DNA of 64,000 nt from Corynebacterium ulceribovis DSM 45146 (GTDB lineage Bacteria; Actinomycetota; Actinomycetes; Mycobacteriales; Mycobacteriaceae), in the NCBI RefSeq assembly GCF_000372445.1, contig NZ_AQUY01000001.1, forward strand, positions 93,157 through 157,156, in the 5' to 3' direction. A program made the position numbers and the translations under genes. This document shows positions 55,250 through 62,923 of this stretch, in pieces (positions within the stretch are counted from its first letter, which is position 1; each line of letters begins with the position of its first letter). The notes under the pieces were generated by a model that was given only the letters and a program-made list of their open reading frames with translations, ran no database searches and had not been told where the DNA came from.

Positions 55250-55449
55250 GAGGACGTGGCACACAGCTGCCTAGAGCAGAAGCACACCCTCACCCCGCAA
55301 CCTCCCGCCCACCTGCTCCCGCCCTCACCCCGCTACCTCCTGCCAACCTGCTCCCGTCCGCACCCCCACATGACCGTCTCAGCCCTCAGCCTCCGGCCTG
55401 TCGGCTCTTACGCAACCGTGTCTGGCCCCACGCACCAATCCACCCGTGA

Positions 55450-55515
55450 TCACTTTCGCACTGCCAAGCCACCTAGAACCTTTCCTTTTCCTTGCTTATG
55501 GCAGTGCAAAAGTGA
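55450..55515. repeat. 66-bp inverted-repeat element, copy 7
   Basis: Arms TCACTTTCGCACTGCCA (55450-55466) and TGGCAGTGCAAAAGTGA (55499-55515), one difference, interior 32 bases. Confidence 0.9.
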
Positions 55516-55582
55516 CAACCTGCAGATTTCTGCTGCTGCAACCAGCGCAAACCTCGGGAAACGACTGGCAAACCTGCCGAGA

Positions 55583-55648
55583 TCACTTTCGCACTGCCAA
55601 CCCACCCACATTTCCTCTAGCTCCTCCCGTATGGCAGTGCGAAAGTGA
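55583..55648. repeat. 66-bp inverted-repeat element, copy 8
   Basis: Arms TCACTTTCGCACTGCCA (55583-55599) and TGGCAGTGCGAAAGTGA (55632-55648), perfect, interior 32 bases. Ends 32 bases before the menC start. Confidence 0.9.
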
Positions 55649-55667
55649 TCCGACCCCATCTCGTCGC

Positions 55668-55673
55668 TACCGT
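55668..55673 (+). promoter_or_regulatory. -10 element of menC
   Basis: TACCGT ends 7 bases before the GTG at 55681; menD has the same hexamer at the same distance. Confidence 0.5.
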
Positions 55674-55680
55674 GAGAGTC

Positions 55681-56862
55681 GTGAACACCCCAACCAGCCC
55701 CGACCCTCAACCCCAAAGCGCCCCACAACCCCCAAACACCCCACACGCCCCACAACCCCCAAACACCCCACACGCCCCACAGCCCCCACGCCCCTCCCTC
55801 AACGACATCGCCGATCGCCTGCACGTCGTCCAGTTGCCGCTGCGCACCAGCTTCCGCGGCCTCACCGTCCGCGAGGTCGCCCTATTCGAGGGGCCTGCCG
55901 GCTGGGGCGAGTTCGCCGCATTCCCCGAATACGCCGCCCCGGAAACTGCCCGCTGGCTCGACTGCGCCCTCGAGATGGCGTTCCTCGGCCCACCATCGCC
56001 ACGCCGCCCATCCGTCGAGGTCAACGGCACAATCCCAGCATCGGTCGCCCCGCAGGACGTCGAAAAGTTCCTCACCAATTACCCAGGGGTGCGCACCGTT
56101 AAGGTCAAGGTGGCAGAGCAGGGCAGCGAGCTTATTGACGATATTGAGCGCATCGCAGCAGTTCACGCGGCAAATCCAGAGCTGCGTATTCGGTGTGACG
56201 CGAACGGGGCATGGTCGGTGCCCGACGCGCTAGCAGCGGCAACTGCATTAGCGGAGGCCGCAGGGGGTACCATCGCAGCTGGCGGCGCGCTGGACTACAT
56301 TGAGCAGCCGTGCCGCACAGTAGAAGAGCTTGCTGAACTGCGAAAACGCTTGCGAAATACCTCTCACCCCGCCACCGCAACCACCGCGGCCGACTCCGCG
56401 AGCACCCCGGCCGTCACACAGAAAGCTCCACGTATCGCGGCCGACGAATCGATTCGCCGCGCCGACGACCCCGCTGCTGTTATGCGGTTGCGCGCCGCCG
56501 ATGTCGCTGTTGTTAAGGCCGCACCTCTCGGCGGGCCGCGCGCGGTATTGGCACTCGCGGAGCAGTTCGCGTCTCACAATATGACCGTCACAATTTCCAG
56601 TGCGCTCGAGTCCGCGGTGGGCATGTTTGCAGGTCTGGCGACCGCGGCCGCGCTTCCGGAGCAGCATAATGCAGCTGGTCTGGGCACCGGCAGTCTTTTT
56701 CTAGAAGACGTTGCCGCGCCGCGCCCGATTGTCGATGGCCGTATCGCCGCCACCCCCGTCGTGCCCGATCCTGCCCGACTGGCCGCACTAGCAGCCCCTG
56801 CTGCGCGTCGCGACTGGTGGCTCGACCGAGTGCGCGCCTGCTGGCCACTGCTCAACTACTAG
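55681..56862 (+). CDS. menC: o-Succinylbenzoate synthase
   Basis: 393 residues. Enolase-superfamily dehydratase in menaquinone synthesis. Catalytic Lys pair in VRTVKVKVAEQG; metal ligands in RCDANGAW, DYIEQPC and AADESIR; second Lys in ADVAVVKAAPLGG. The first 40 residues are Pro/Gln/Asn-rich because of a 27-bp tandem repeat and are unlikely to be part of the fold. The GTG seven bases after TACCGT is used; an earlier in-frame GTG lies inside repeat element 8. A Thr/Ala-rich insert occurs near residues 232-257. Confidence 0.9.
   Translation: MNTPTSPDPQPQSAPQPPNTPHAPQPPNTPHAPQPPRPSLNDIADRLHVVQLPLRTSFRGLTVREVALFEGPAGWGEFAAFPEYAAPETARWLDCALEMAFLGPPSPRRPSVEVNGTIPASVAPQDVEKFLTNYPGVRTVKVKVAEQGSELIDDIERIAAVHAANPELRIRCDANGAWSVPDALAAATALAEAAGGTIAAGGALDYIEQPCRTVEELAELRKRLRNTSHPATATTAADSASTPAVTQKAPRIAADESIRRADDPAAVMRLRAADVAVVKAAPLGGPRAVLALAEQFASHNMTVTISSALESAVGMFAGLATAAALPEQHNAAGLGTGSLFLEDVAAPRPIVDGRIAATPVVPDPARLAALAAPAARRDWWLDRVRACWPLLNY
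55720..55789. repeat. 27-bp tandem repeat in the menC coding start
   Basis: Two exact 27-base units beginning GCCCCACAACCCCCAAACAC (55720-55746, 55747-55773) and a partial third. The period is a multiple of three, so copy number can change without shifting the frame. Confidence 0.9.
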
Positions 56863-56908
56863 CCGCACCGCCGCCGCGTTACTGCTCAACTACTAGCCGC
56901 ACCGCCGC
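56847..56908. repeat. 28-bp direct repeat at the menC 3' end
   Basis: ACTGCTCAACTACTAGCCGC plus eight bases occurs at 56847-56874, where it includes the last menC codons and stop, and again exactly at 56881-56908. Confidence 0.95.
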
Positions 56909-56926
56909 TGCCGACTGCCGCTGAAC

Positions 56927-56932
56927 TACCGT
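56927..56932 (+). promoter_or_regulatory. -10 element of menD
   Basis: TACCGT ends 7 bases before the GTG at 56940. Confidence 0.5.
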
Positions 56933-56939
56933 GGAGCGT

Positions 56940-58778
56940 GTGAGTAATCCTTCCTCCATCGCTGCCACCGTCATCATCGATGAACTCGTCCGCGGCGGCG
57001 TCCGCGATATCGTCATTTGCCCCGGCTCCCGCTCCGCACCCCTCGCGCGCGCCGCCGCCGTCGCCGCAGGTAGCGATGGTTTTGGCGGTCAGTTGTTGCG
57101 GTTGCATGTGCGTTTTGACGAAAGGGCCGCCGGCTTCCTCGCACTCGGTTTAGCGGCTGCCAGTGGCCGACCAACTCCAATTATCGTCACCTCGGGCACC
57201 GCTGTGGCGAACCTGATGCCCGCGATGGTCGAGGCGCAGCTCTCCAGCATTCCGCTGTTGGCGCTCACTGCCGATCGCCCGCTTGAGCTGTACAAAACTG
57301 GGGCGAATCAAACGATGGATCAGGTGCGATTCTTTGAGAACATCGCAGCATCCGAGCTCATTAATACTGCCGCCTTCAACAGCGACACTTTTGACCCCGT
57401 CGATTCGGCCTCAGCCCAGTTGGCAAATGCCCAGATGCGGTCGACTATTTGTCGACTGCTCGCATCGATGACCAGTGACGCCGCCGGCGGCCCCGGGCAT
57501 CTTGATGTGTGCCTGAGAGAACCGCTGTACCCAGTCAGCGCCGCCGAAATCACCGCCCCCGCTGGCCGAGCGCCACTCCCCGAAAATGCCACCGGCGACA
57601 CCACTGCCGCCACCGGCGACACCACTGCTGCCGCTGACCGCATCCGTGCTGCCGACAAACTAGTGCCGTGGACACAGATTTCTCGCCGCCTCCAAAACGT
57701 CAAAAAGCCCCTTGTGCTTGATATTTCCCGCCCAACGCTGGTGATTGCTGGCGACGGTGCGGAAGAATACCCAGCGCTGGCGGACATTCCGACGATTGCG
57801 GAACCGACGGCGTATGCGCCGTCACGGCAGGTGCACCCGGCGGCGGCAGGAATGTTGCGGCAGGACCCGCTTGTGGGGGAGGAGGGGGTGTATCAGCTGC
57901 GGCCCGAGCAGGTTGTCGTCGTGGGACGGCCGACGCTGCATCGCGGGGTAGCGCAGCTGCTTGCACACCCAAAGGTGCAGGTCACAGTGGTTACTCGCCA
58001 CACGGACTACACCGACGTGGCGCGAACTGCCCACGCTGTTACCGCGGACATCACTGTCGTCGGGGAGCAGCCGAAAGCATGGCTGGATCTGTGCGCTGGT
58101 GTCGACCGTCTCGCCGCCGACGCCGTCCGAAATGCCTTGCAGCACAACGGGTTTACTGGCCTGCACGTGGCCGCTGCGGTCGCTGACCACCTACGCGTCG
58201 GCGACCAACTCATCCTCGGTGCCTCCAACCCCGTCCGCGACGCCAGCTACTGCGGCCTGCCCTTCGACGGGGTGGATGTGCATGCCAACCGCGGCGCCGC
58301 CGGTATCGACGGCACCATCGCCACCGCCATCGGCATCGCCCTGCACCGCGACCGCCAAGAACCCGACCAGCTCCGCGCGCCGCGCACCGTCGCCTTCATG
58401 GGCGACCTCACTTTCCTGCACGACGCAGGCGCGCTGGCCATCGGCCCTGACGAACCACGCCCCGACAACCTCACCGTTGTCGTCGCGAACGACTGCGGCG
58501 GCGGCATTTTCGAAACCCTCGAAGGCGGCCGACCGGAGCTGCGCGACCACTTCGAACGCATCCAAGCGGTGCCGCACACTGTCGACATCGAGCAGCTTTG
58601 CGGCGCATATGAGATTGGATACCTGCAGGTCAGTGGCTTGCAGGAGCTAATTATTGCCCTCGATGATGATGCAGAGGCGGGCTACGGCATCCGTGTCATT
58701 GAGGCGCGCACGGACCGCGAACCTCTCCGCGCGGCGCATGCGGAGATTGCCGCGGCGACCACCCTTGGGCAAAAGTAG
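56940..58778 (+). CDS. menD: SEPHCHC synthase (ThDP-dependent)
   Basis: 612 residues. Adds the succinyl-semialdehyde unit from 2-oxoglutarate to isochorismate, first committed menaquinone step. IVICPGSRSAPLA with the following LRLHVRFDERAAGFLALG, and TSGTAVANLMPAMVEA, form the N-terminal ThDP site; HANRGAAGIDGTIATAIGIA and FMGDLTFLHDAGAL then VVANDCGGGIF are the C-terminal ThDP site. A Thr/Ala/Gly-rich insert (two TGDTTAA repeats) sits near residues 218-232. The GTG seven bases after TACCGT is chosen. Confidence 0.95.
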   Translation: MSNPSSIAATVIIDELVRGGVRDIVICPGSRSAPLARAAAVAAGSDGFGGQLLRLHVRFDERAAGFLALGLAAASGRPTPIIVTSGTAVANLMPAMVEAQLSSIPLLALTADRPLELYKTGANQTMDQVRFFENIAASELINTAAFNSDTFDPVDSASAQLANAQMRSTICRLLASMTSDAAGGPGHLDVCLREPLYPVSAAEITAPAGRAPLPENATGDTTAATGDTTAAADRIRAADKLVPWTQISRRLQNVKKPLVLDISRPTLVIAGDGAEEYPALADIPTIAEPTAYAPSRQVHPAAAGMLRQDPLVGEEGVYQLRPEQVVVVGRPTLHRGVAQLLAHPKVQVTVVTRHTDYTDVARTAHAVTADITVVGEQPKAWLDLCAGVDRLAADAVRNALQHNGFTGLHVAAAVADHLRVGDQLILGASNPVRDASYCGLPFDGVDVHANRGAAGIDGTIATAIGIALHRDRQEPDQLRAPRTVAFMGDLTFLHDAGALAIGPDEPRPDNLTVVVANDCGGGIFETLEGGRPELRDHFERIQAVPHTVDIEQLCGAYEIGYLQVSGLQELIIALDDDAEAGYGIRVIEARTDREPLRAAHAEIAAATTLGQK

Positions 58779-58784
58779 ACGGCA

Positions 58785-59222
58785 ATGACCACATCGCCCA
58801 CTATGCCCGCCATGTACCGCCGCCTGAAGCAGCTCATCCTCGCTGCCGCCGCGCTGATGCTGCTGGTGTGCGTTGGCATGGTCGCCGGGCCCGCGATGAA
58901 CGACCGCGCCATTGAGGCCGACACCGGCGAATCGATGGCCCGCGTTGTTGATACCCGGCTGCTGCGCACGTCTGTGGAGTTCGTCACAGCTGACGGGCGG
59001 GTGGTTAGCCCGCGCGCCGGCCTGCTGTACCCCATCGGCTTGGAGCGCGGTCAGCGCGTATGGGTGGAGTACAGCCAGGAGAATCCGGAGTTGGTGCGGG
59101 TCAAAGGGCGGAAATGGACACTTGCGCTGTGGCCGGCAGTTTCTACGGGCTTATTGACGTTGGTCATCCTCGGAAGCGCATGGCTGGCTATCGCGTGGTC
59201 GGAGCGGCGGCGACGGAGCTAA
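58785..59222 (+). CDS. DUF3592-like membrane protein
   Basis: 145 residues with membrane segments near 18-38 and 115-138 flanking a beta-rich soluble part (EFVTADGRVVSPRAGLLYPI, RGQRVWVEYSQENPELVRV), as in DUF3592 proteins. Same place as Rv0556 after menD. Function unknown. Six bases after menD. An exact GCTTATTGACG is at 59149-59159. Confidence 0.75.
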   Translation: MTTSPTMPAMYRRLKQLILAAAALMLLVCVGMVAGPAMNDRAIEADTGESMARVVDTRLLRTSVEFVTADGRVVSPRAGLLYPIGLERGQRVWVEYSQENPELVRVKGRKWTLALWPAVSTGLLTLVILGSAWLAIAWSERRRRS

Positions 59223-59286
59223 CGGCGCAGGCTCGGGTTTGGTTGTAGGCTGTCGGCATAACTATTTCCGGCAGATTTTGCGGTGA

Positions 59287-59310
59287 ATTGCGTTCGGACG
59301 CAATGCTTTT
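59287..59310 (+). terminator. Intrinsic terminator after the menD operon
   Basis: ATTGCGT-TCGG-ACGCAAT perfect stem with a stable tetraloop, followed by GCTTTT. Confidence 0.75.
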
Positions 59311-59471
59311 CTGGTTAGGTCCGGTCTAGGTTGTGGCCGGTGGGAAATGGGTCGTTGATGGCATAAAAGTGAACTCCGGTGAATTTATGTAATCAACAAT
59401 TCGTTTTCCTTTGACTTCGAATACACCAAGGGGTTACTGCCTGGCGACCTGGAAGGGAGATACTGTTCGGC

Positions 59472-60641
59472 ATGCGTGTCGCCATCGTCGCAGAGTCGTT
59501 TCTGCCCAATGTCAATGGAGTTACCAACTCCGTCCTTCGAGTGCTGGAGCATCTCCACGCCAACGGGCATGAAGCAATTGTGATCGCCCCGGGCGCACGA
59601 CCTGGGCAGGAAGAAATCCCCGACTACCTGGGGTACCGCATCGAACGTGTGCCGACCATCAAGGTCCCGCTGATTAATTCCCTGCCGATCGGTGTGCCGC
59701 GACCAACGGTGACCAAAATTATCCACGACTTCCAGCCGGACGTAGTGCACCTGGCCAGCCCATTCGTCCTCGCAGCGGCCGGGGCATTCTCCGCCCGCAC
59801 CTTGGACATTCCGTGTGTTGGTGTCTACCAAACCGACGTTGCCGGCTTCGCGAACAACTACCGGCTGTCGCTGCTGTCGAAGGCGGCGTGGCGCTGGACC
59901 CGCTACATCCACAACATCTGCCACCGCACCCTGGCGCCGTCGACAGAGACGATTGAAAGCCTGGAAGCGCATGGTGTGAAGAATATTTACCGGTGGGGCC
60001 GGGGCGTTGACGCAGTCCGTTTCCATCCGTCAAAACGCTCCGACGCGCTGCGCACCCTGTGGAACCCGACTGGCAAGAAGAAGATTGTTGGTTTCGTGGG
60101 GCGCTTGGCGGCGGAAAAGTCGGTGGACCGGTTGGCGTCGCTGTCGGGCCGCGATGACATTCAGCTGGTTATTGTCGGCGACGGCCCAGAGCGTGAAGCG
60201 CTCACCGAGCTGATGCCGGATGCGGTGTTTACCGGCGCCCTGCACGGTGAAGAACTGGCCCGCGCCTACGCCAGCCTCGATGTGTTTGTGCACGCCGGTC
60301 AGTATGAGACTTTCTGCCAGGCCATTCAGGAGGCGCTGGCTTCTGGAGTGCCGTCGATTGGTCCGCTGGCTGGCGGCCCGCGTGACCTCATCCGCCCTGG
60401 CGTGGACGGCGATCTGCTGGAAGTAGCGACCTTCAAAGAAGACTTGCCGGCGGCAGTCGAGCGCATTATTGACCCGGAGAATTACCCGGCGATGGCGGCC
60501 GCGGCCCGCGAGTCGATTCGTACGAAGACCTGGGAAGCAGTGTGCAACCAGTTGATGACGCACTATGAAGAGGTCATTGAGATTGCCAAGCCGGGCTGGC
60601 GCGCGGAGCTGTTGCGCCCTTTCGCCCGGAGCGCCGCTTAG
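59472..60641 (+). CDS. mgtA: GDP-mannose-dependent alpha-mannosyltransferase (MgtA-type)
   Basis: 389 residues. GT4 GT-B enzyme equal in position and type to Rv0557/MgtA, which mannosylates glucuronosyl-diacylglycerol in making mannosylated glycolipids of the envelope. VAIVAESFLPNVNGVTNSVL, GVYQTDVAGFANNY, FVGRLAAEKSVDRL and the nucleotide-sugar motif HAGQYETFCQAIQEALASG are clear. SD-like AAGGGAGA lies before the ATG. Specific acceptor is inferred from the family. Confidence 0.88.
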   Translation: MRVAIVAESFLPNVNGVTNSVLRVLEHLHANGHEAIVIAPGARPGQEEIPDYLGYRIERVPTIKVPLINSLPIGVPRPTVTKIIHDFQPDVVHLASPFVLAAAGAFSARTLDIPCVGVYQTDVAGFANNYRLSLLSKAAWRWTRYIHNICHRTLAPSTETIESLEAHGVKNIYRWGRGVDAVRFHPSKRSDALRTLWNPTGKKKIVGFVGRLAAEKSVDRLASLSGRDDIQLVIVGDGPEREALTELMPDAVFTGALHGEELARAYASLDVFVHAGQYETFCQAIQEALASGVPSIGPLAGGPRDLIRPGVDGDLLEVATFKEDLPAAVERIIDPENYPAMAAAARESIRTKTWEAVCNQLMTHYEEVIEIAKPGWRAELLRPFARSAA

Positions 60642-60685
60642 CCGGGTGGCGCGAATTCCGAGATAGCTGGCGCTAGCTGCTGGGG

Positions 60686-60691
60686 TACGCT
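60686..60691 (+). promoter_or_regulatory. -10 element of menG
   Basis: TACGCT ends 7 bases before the GTG at 60699. Confidence 0.5.
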
Positions 60692-60698
60692 GTTCGGT

Positions 60699-61388
60699 GT
60701 GGCTCGAGCATCCTTAGATAAAAAACCGCACGAAGTAGCATCCATGTTTGATGCTGTTGGCGAGAAATACGACCTCACCAACACGTTGATGACCGGTGGC
60801 CTCGACGGCTATTGGCGTCGTCGCATCACCGCGCGCCTAGCCCCCCAGGCTGGCGAAAAGGTGCTTGACTTGGCGGCCGGCACCGCGATTTCGACGGTGG
60901 ATTTGGCGAGCCGCGGCGCATGGTGTGTGGCGTGCGATTTTTCCCAAGGCATGCTGGCGGCTGGCCGTGACCGCGATGTGCCGAAAGTGTGTGGCGACGG
61001 CATGTTTTTGCCGTTCGCCGACGAGACCTTCGATTGCGTGACTATCACCTGGGGGCTGCGGAATATCGCTGACCCTGCGCAGGCCCTCCGCGAGATGCTG
61101 CGCGTGACTAAGCCGGGCGGTCGATTGCTGGTCGCGGAGTTTTCGCACCCGGTCAATCCGCTGCTGCGCACCATTTACATGGAGTACATTATGGCCGCGC
61201 TGCCTGCCATCGCCCGCGCCGCCTCCTCCAATCCGGATGCTTATGTTTATTTGGCGGAGTCCATCCGCGCATGGCCGAATCAAGAGGAGCTTGCTGACGT
61301 TATTAGCGAAGCTGGCTGGTCGGAAGTGGGTTGGCAAAACCTCACCTTTGGCATCGCGGCGATGCACAGCGGCATCAAGCCCGCCTAG
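60699..61388 (+). CDS. menG: Demethylmenaquinone methyltransferase
   Basis: 229 residues, UbiE/MenG family. Methylates demethylmenaquinone with [23 protein letters not shown] at the N-terminus, [16 protein letters not shown] (SAM loop) and [20 protein letters not shown] are signatures. GTG seven bases after TACGCT. Followed by a 16-bp tandem repeat and convergent menJ. Confidence 0.94.
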   Translation: MARASLDKKPHEVASMFDAVGEKYDLTNTLMTGGLDGYWRRRITARLAPQAGEKVLDLAAGTAISTVDLASRGAWCVACDFSQGMLAAGRDRDVPKVCGDGMFLPFADETFDCVTITWGLRNIADPAQALREMLRVTKPGGRLLVAEFSHPVNPLLRTIYMEYIMAALPAIARAASSNPDAYVYLAESIRAWPNQEELADVISEAGWSEVGWQNLTFGIAAMHSGIKPA

Positions 61389-61392
61389 TCAC

Positions 61393-61440
61393 GCACGAAG
61401 CCCCCGCGCGCCGAAGCCCCGGCGTGCCGAAGCTCCGGCC
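61393..61440. repeat. 16-bp tandem repeat downstream of menG
   Basis: Three units: GCACGAAGCCCCCGCG, CGCCGAAGCCCCGGCG, TGCCGAAGCTCCGGCC, starting 5 bases after the menG stop. Confidence 0.8.
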
Positions 61441-61504
61441 GCGCATGCACGTGCTCTGGCGGCTGCTCGCGCCGACGCCCCAGCGCGCATGCGCACACCC
61501 GTAC

Positions 61505-62761
61505 CTATGCCCACGGCTTGCGCTTATCCAGCGCGAGCGACAACCGCCCCGCGAGCCGCCACAGCACACTGAGCGCATCCCGGTCGCCCGTCGACACCAA
61601 GTTGCCCATCAGGCGAGCAGCATTGCCCATCAAGGTTTGCGAGAAAGGCATCGCCAGACCAATGGGGCCCAAGCGTTGGACGCGGCTTGGTTTCGTCAAT
61701 AAGCCCCCAAAACGCCGCGCCAATGAAAATGCGGCACCATACTCGCGGCGCAGCAGGGCAGGCCACGCGTGCGTGAGGTCATTGCTGCCGGCGGAAATCA
61801 GCTCAACCACCAGCCGGCCACTGGCCATCCCGTAGTCAATGCCCTCGCCATTTAACGGGTTGACCAGCGCCGCAGCATCGCCAATGAGGGCCCACCGGCG
61901 GCCGGCAACATTCGACACCGCCCCGCCCATCGGCAGCAGCGCCGAAGCCACCTGCTGCGGCTCACCAAGCTCCCACTCGTCCTTGACCTGCGCCCAATAG
62001 TGGTGCAGCAGCTGCTTCGTGTTCACCTTCGCGGGGGCATCCGCGGTCGACAGCGTGCCGGCACCGAGATTCACCAGACCGTCGCCAAGCGGGAAAATCC
62101 AGCCGTAGCCAGGCAGCGGAGTCCCCGTGTCGTCGTGGAGTTCAAGGCGGGAGTAAATCCATGGGGCATCGGCGTGCGGGGAAGTGCAGTAGCTGCGCGC
62201 GGCGGTGCCATAGACGTGGTCGCGGTGCCAGGTGCGGCCGAGGGTTTTGCCGATGGGGGAGCGCACCCCGTCGGCGACCAGCAACCAGCGGCAACGGATA
62301 GGCGCAGCGCTGCGGAAATGCACGGTGACGCCCTCATCGTCCGCGGTGACCTCGGCGATGTCGGCGACGCGGAATGTGGCCCCGGCGGTGATGGCAGTTT
62401 GACGCACCGTGTCATCGAAAGCGGTGCGGGGGCTAGCAGTGCCCTCAGAGGGGAAGCGGCCCCGCGGCCATGGGGCGGTGATGGCGCCGCCGAAGCCGGA
62501 CAGTTTGAGGCCCTGCGACTGCGGCGGGTGGCCTGGCAAGTCGGTGCGGCGCAGTCCCATGGCGGCCAGTTCGCGGATAGCGCGCGGTGTCAGGCCGTCT
62601 CCGCACGTTTTATCCCGCGGAAAGTCCTGCTTATCGACGAGCAGCGTGGCGAACCCGACGGTAGCGGCGTGGAATGCGGCGGCGCTACCAGCGGGGCCCG
62701 CACCGACAACGATGACGTCAAAATCGGGGCCGTGATTAGGGGACACAGGTCGTGCACTCAT
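61505..62761 (-). CDS. menJ: Geranylgeranyl-reductase-family flavoprotein (MenJ-type)
   Basis: 418 residues. FAD-dependent; mycobacterial MenJ (Rv0561c) saturates one isoprene unit of menaquinone. FDVIVVGAGPAGSAAAFHAA and DKTCGDGLTPRAIRELAAMG are family motifs, with WALIGDAAALVNPLNGEGID later. The ATG giving SARPVSPNHG is used; the longer frame upstream overlaps the divergent gene. Position between menG and the prenyl synthase supports the menaquinone role. Confidence 0.88.
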   Translation of the reverse strand: MSARPVSPNHGPDFDVIVVGAGPAGSAAAFHAATVGFATLLVDKQDFPRDKTCGDGLTPRAIRELAAMGLRRTDLPGHPPQSQGLKLSGFGGAITAPWPRGRFPSEGTASPRTAFDDTVRQTAITAGATFRVADIAEVTADDEGVTVHFRSAAPIRCRWLLVADGVRSPIGKTLGRTWHRDHVYGTAARSYCTSPHADAPWIYSRLELHDDTGTPLPGYGWIFPLGDGLVNLGAGTLSTADAPAKVNTKQLLHHYWAQVKDEWELGEPQQVASALLPMGGAVSNVAGRRWALIGDAAALVNPLNGEGIDYGMASGRLVVELISAGSNDLTHAWPALLRREYGAAFSLARRFGGLLTKPSRVQRLGPIGLAMPFSQTLMGNAARLMGNLVSTGDRDALSVLWRLAGRLSLALDKRKPWA

Positions 62762-62923
62762 GGCTCTATATTGTCCCAGGCTGCGGCGGTGGGGATCCGC
62801 GTGGGGGTGTTGGCGGTTATTTGCGGTATCTTTGTCAAAGGAATTGCTTGTGGCGCGTATGTCGCGGTCGGTGCGACGTGCGCGGGAATTCGCCCACCGA
62901 CACGAACGATCGAGGTTAAACGC

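Larger units (their letters stand above)
54724..55680. other. Repeat-rich intergenic region III
   Basis: 957 bases between the divergent nuclease-like gene and menC. No credible gene. Holds 66-bp elements 6, 7 and 8 and hairpin C. Left-arm fragments (GTCACTTTTGCGTCACTTTC at 54921) suggest a partial extra copy beside element 6. 55260-55440 is C-rich with near-repeats of CACCCCGC(A/T)ACCTCC. Confidence 0.6.
1447..61704. repeat. Dispersed 11-mer GCTTWTTGACG, 21 exact copies
   Basis: Plus strand copies start at 4436, 12042, 22570, 25101, 33734, 40846, 47691, 49439, 52268, 56130, 59149. Minus strand copies (CGTCAAWAAGC) start at 1447, 2709, 8435, 12019, 25698, 34765, 40434, 48734, 57698, 61694. 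The W is T in 10 and A in 11; four near-copies have G there (2444, 8327, 28921, 43562). Four exact copies are intergenic, the rest are inside genes in at least two reading frames. Two form inverted pairs (12019/12042, and 47691 with a half-copy). Confidence 0.8.

Noticed and set aside
46198..55648. CRISPR-like array (17-bp repeats with 32-base unique interiors)
   Set aside because: The arms of each unit are inverted rather than direct, units are isolated in three intergenic clusters instead of one array, and no cas gene is present. The constant 32-base interior is noted as a finding instead.
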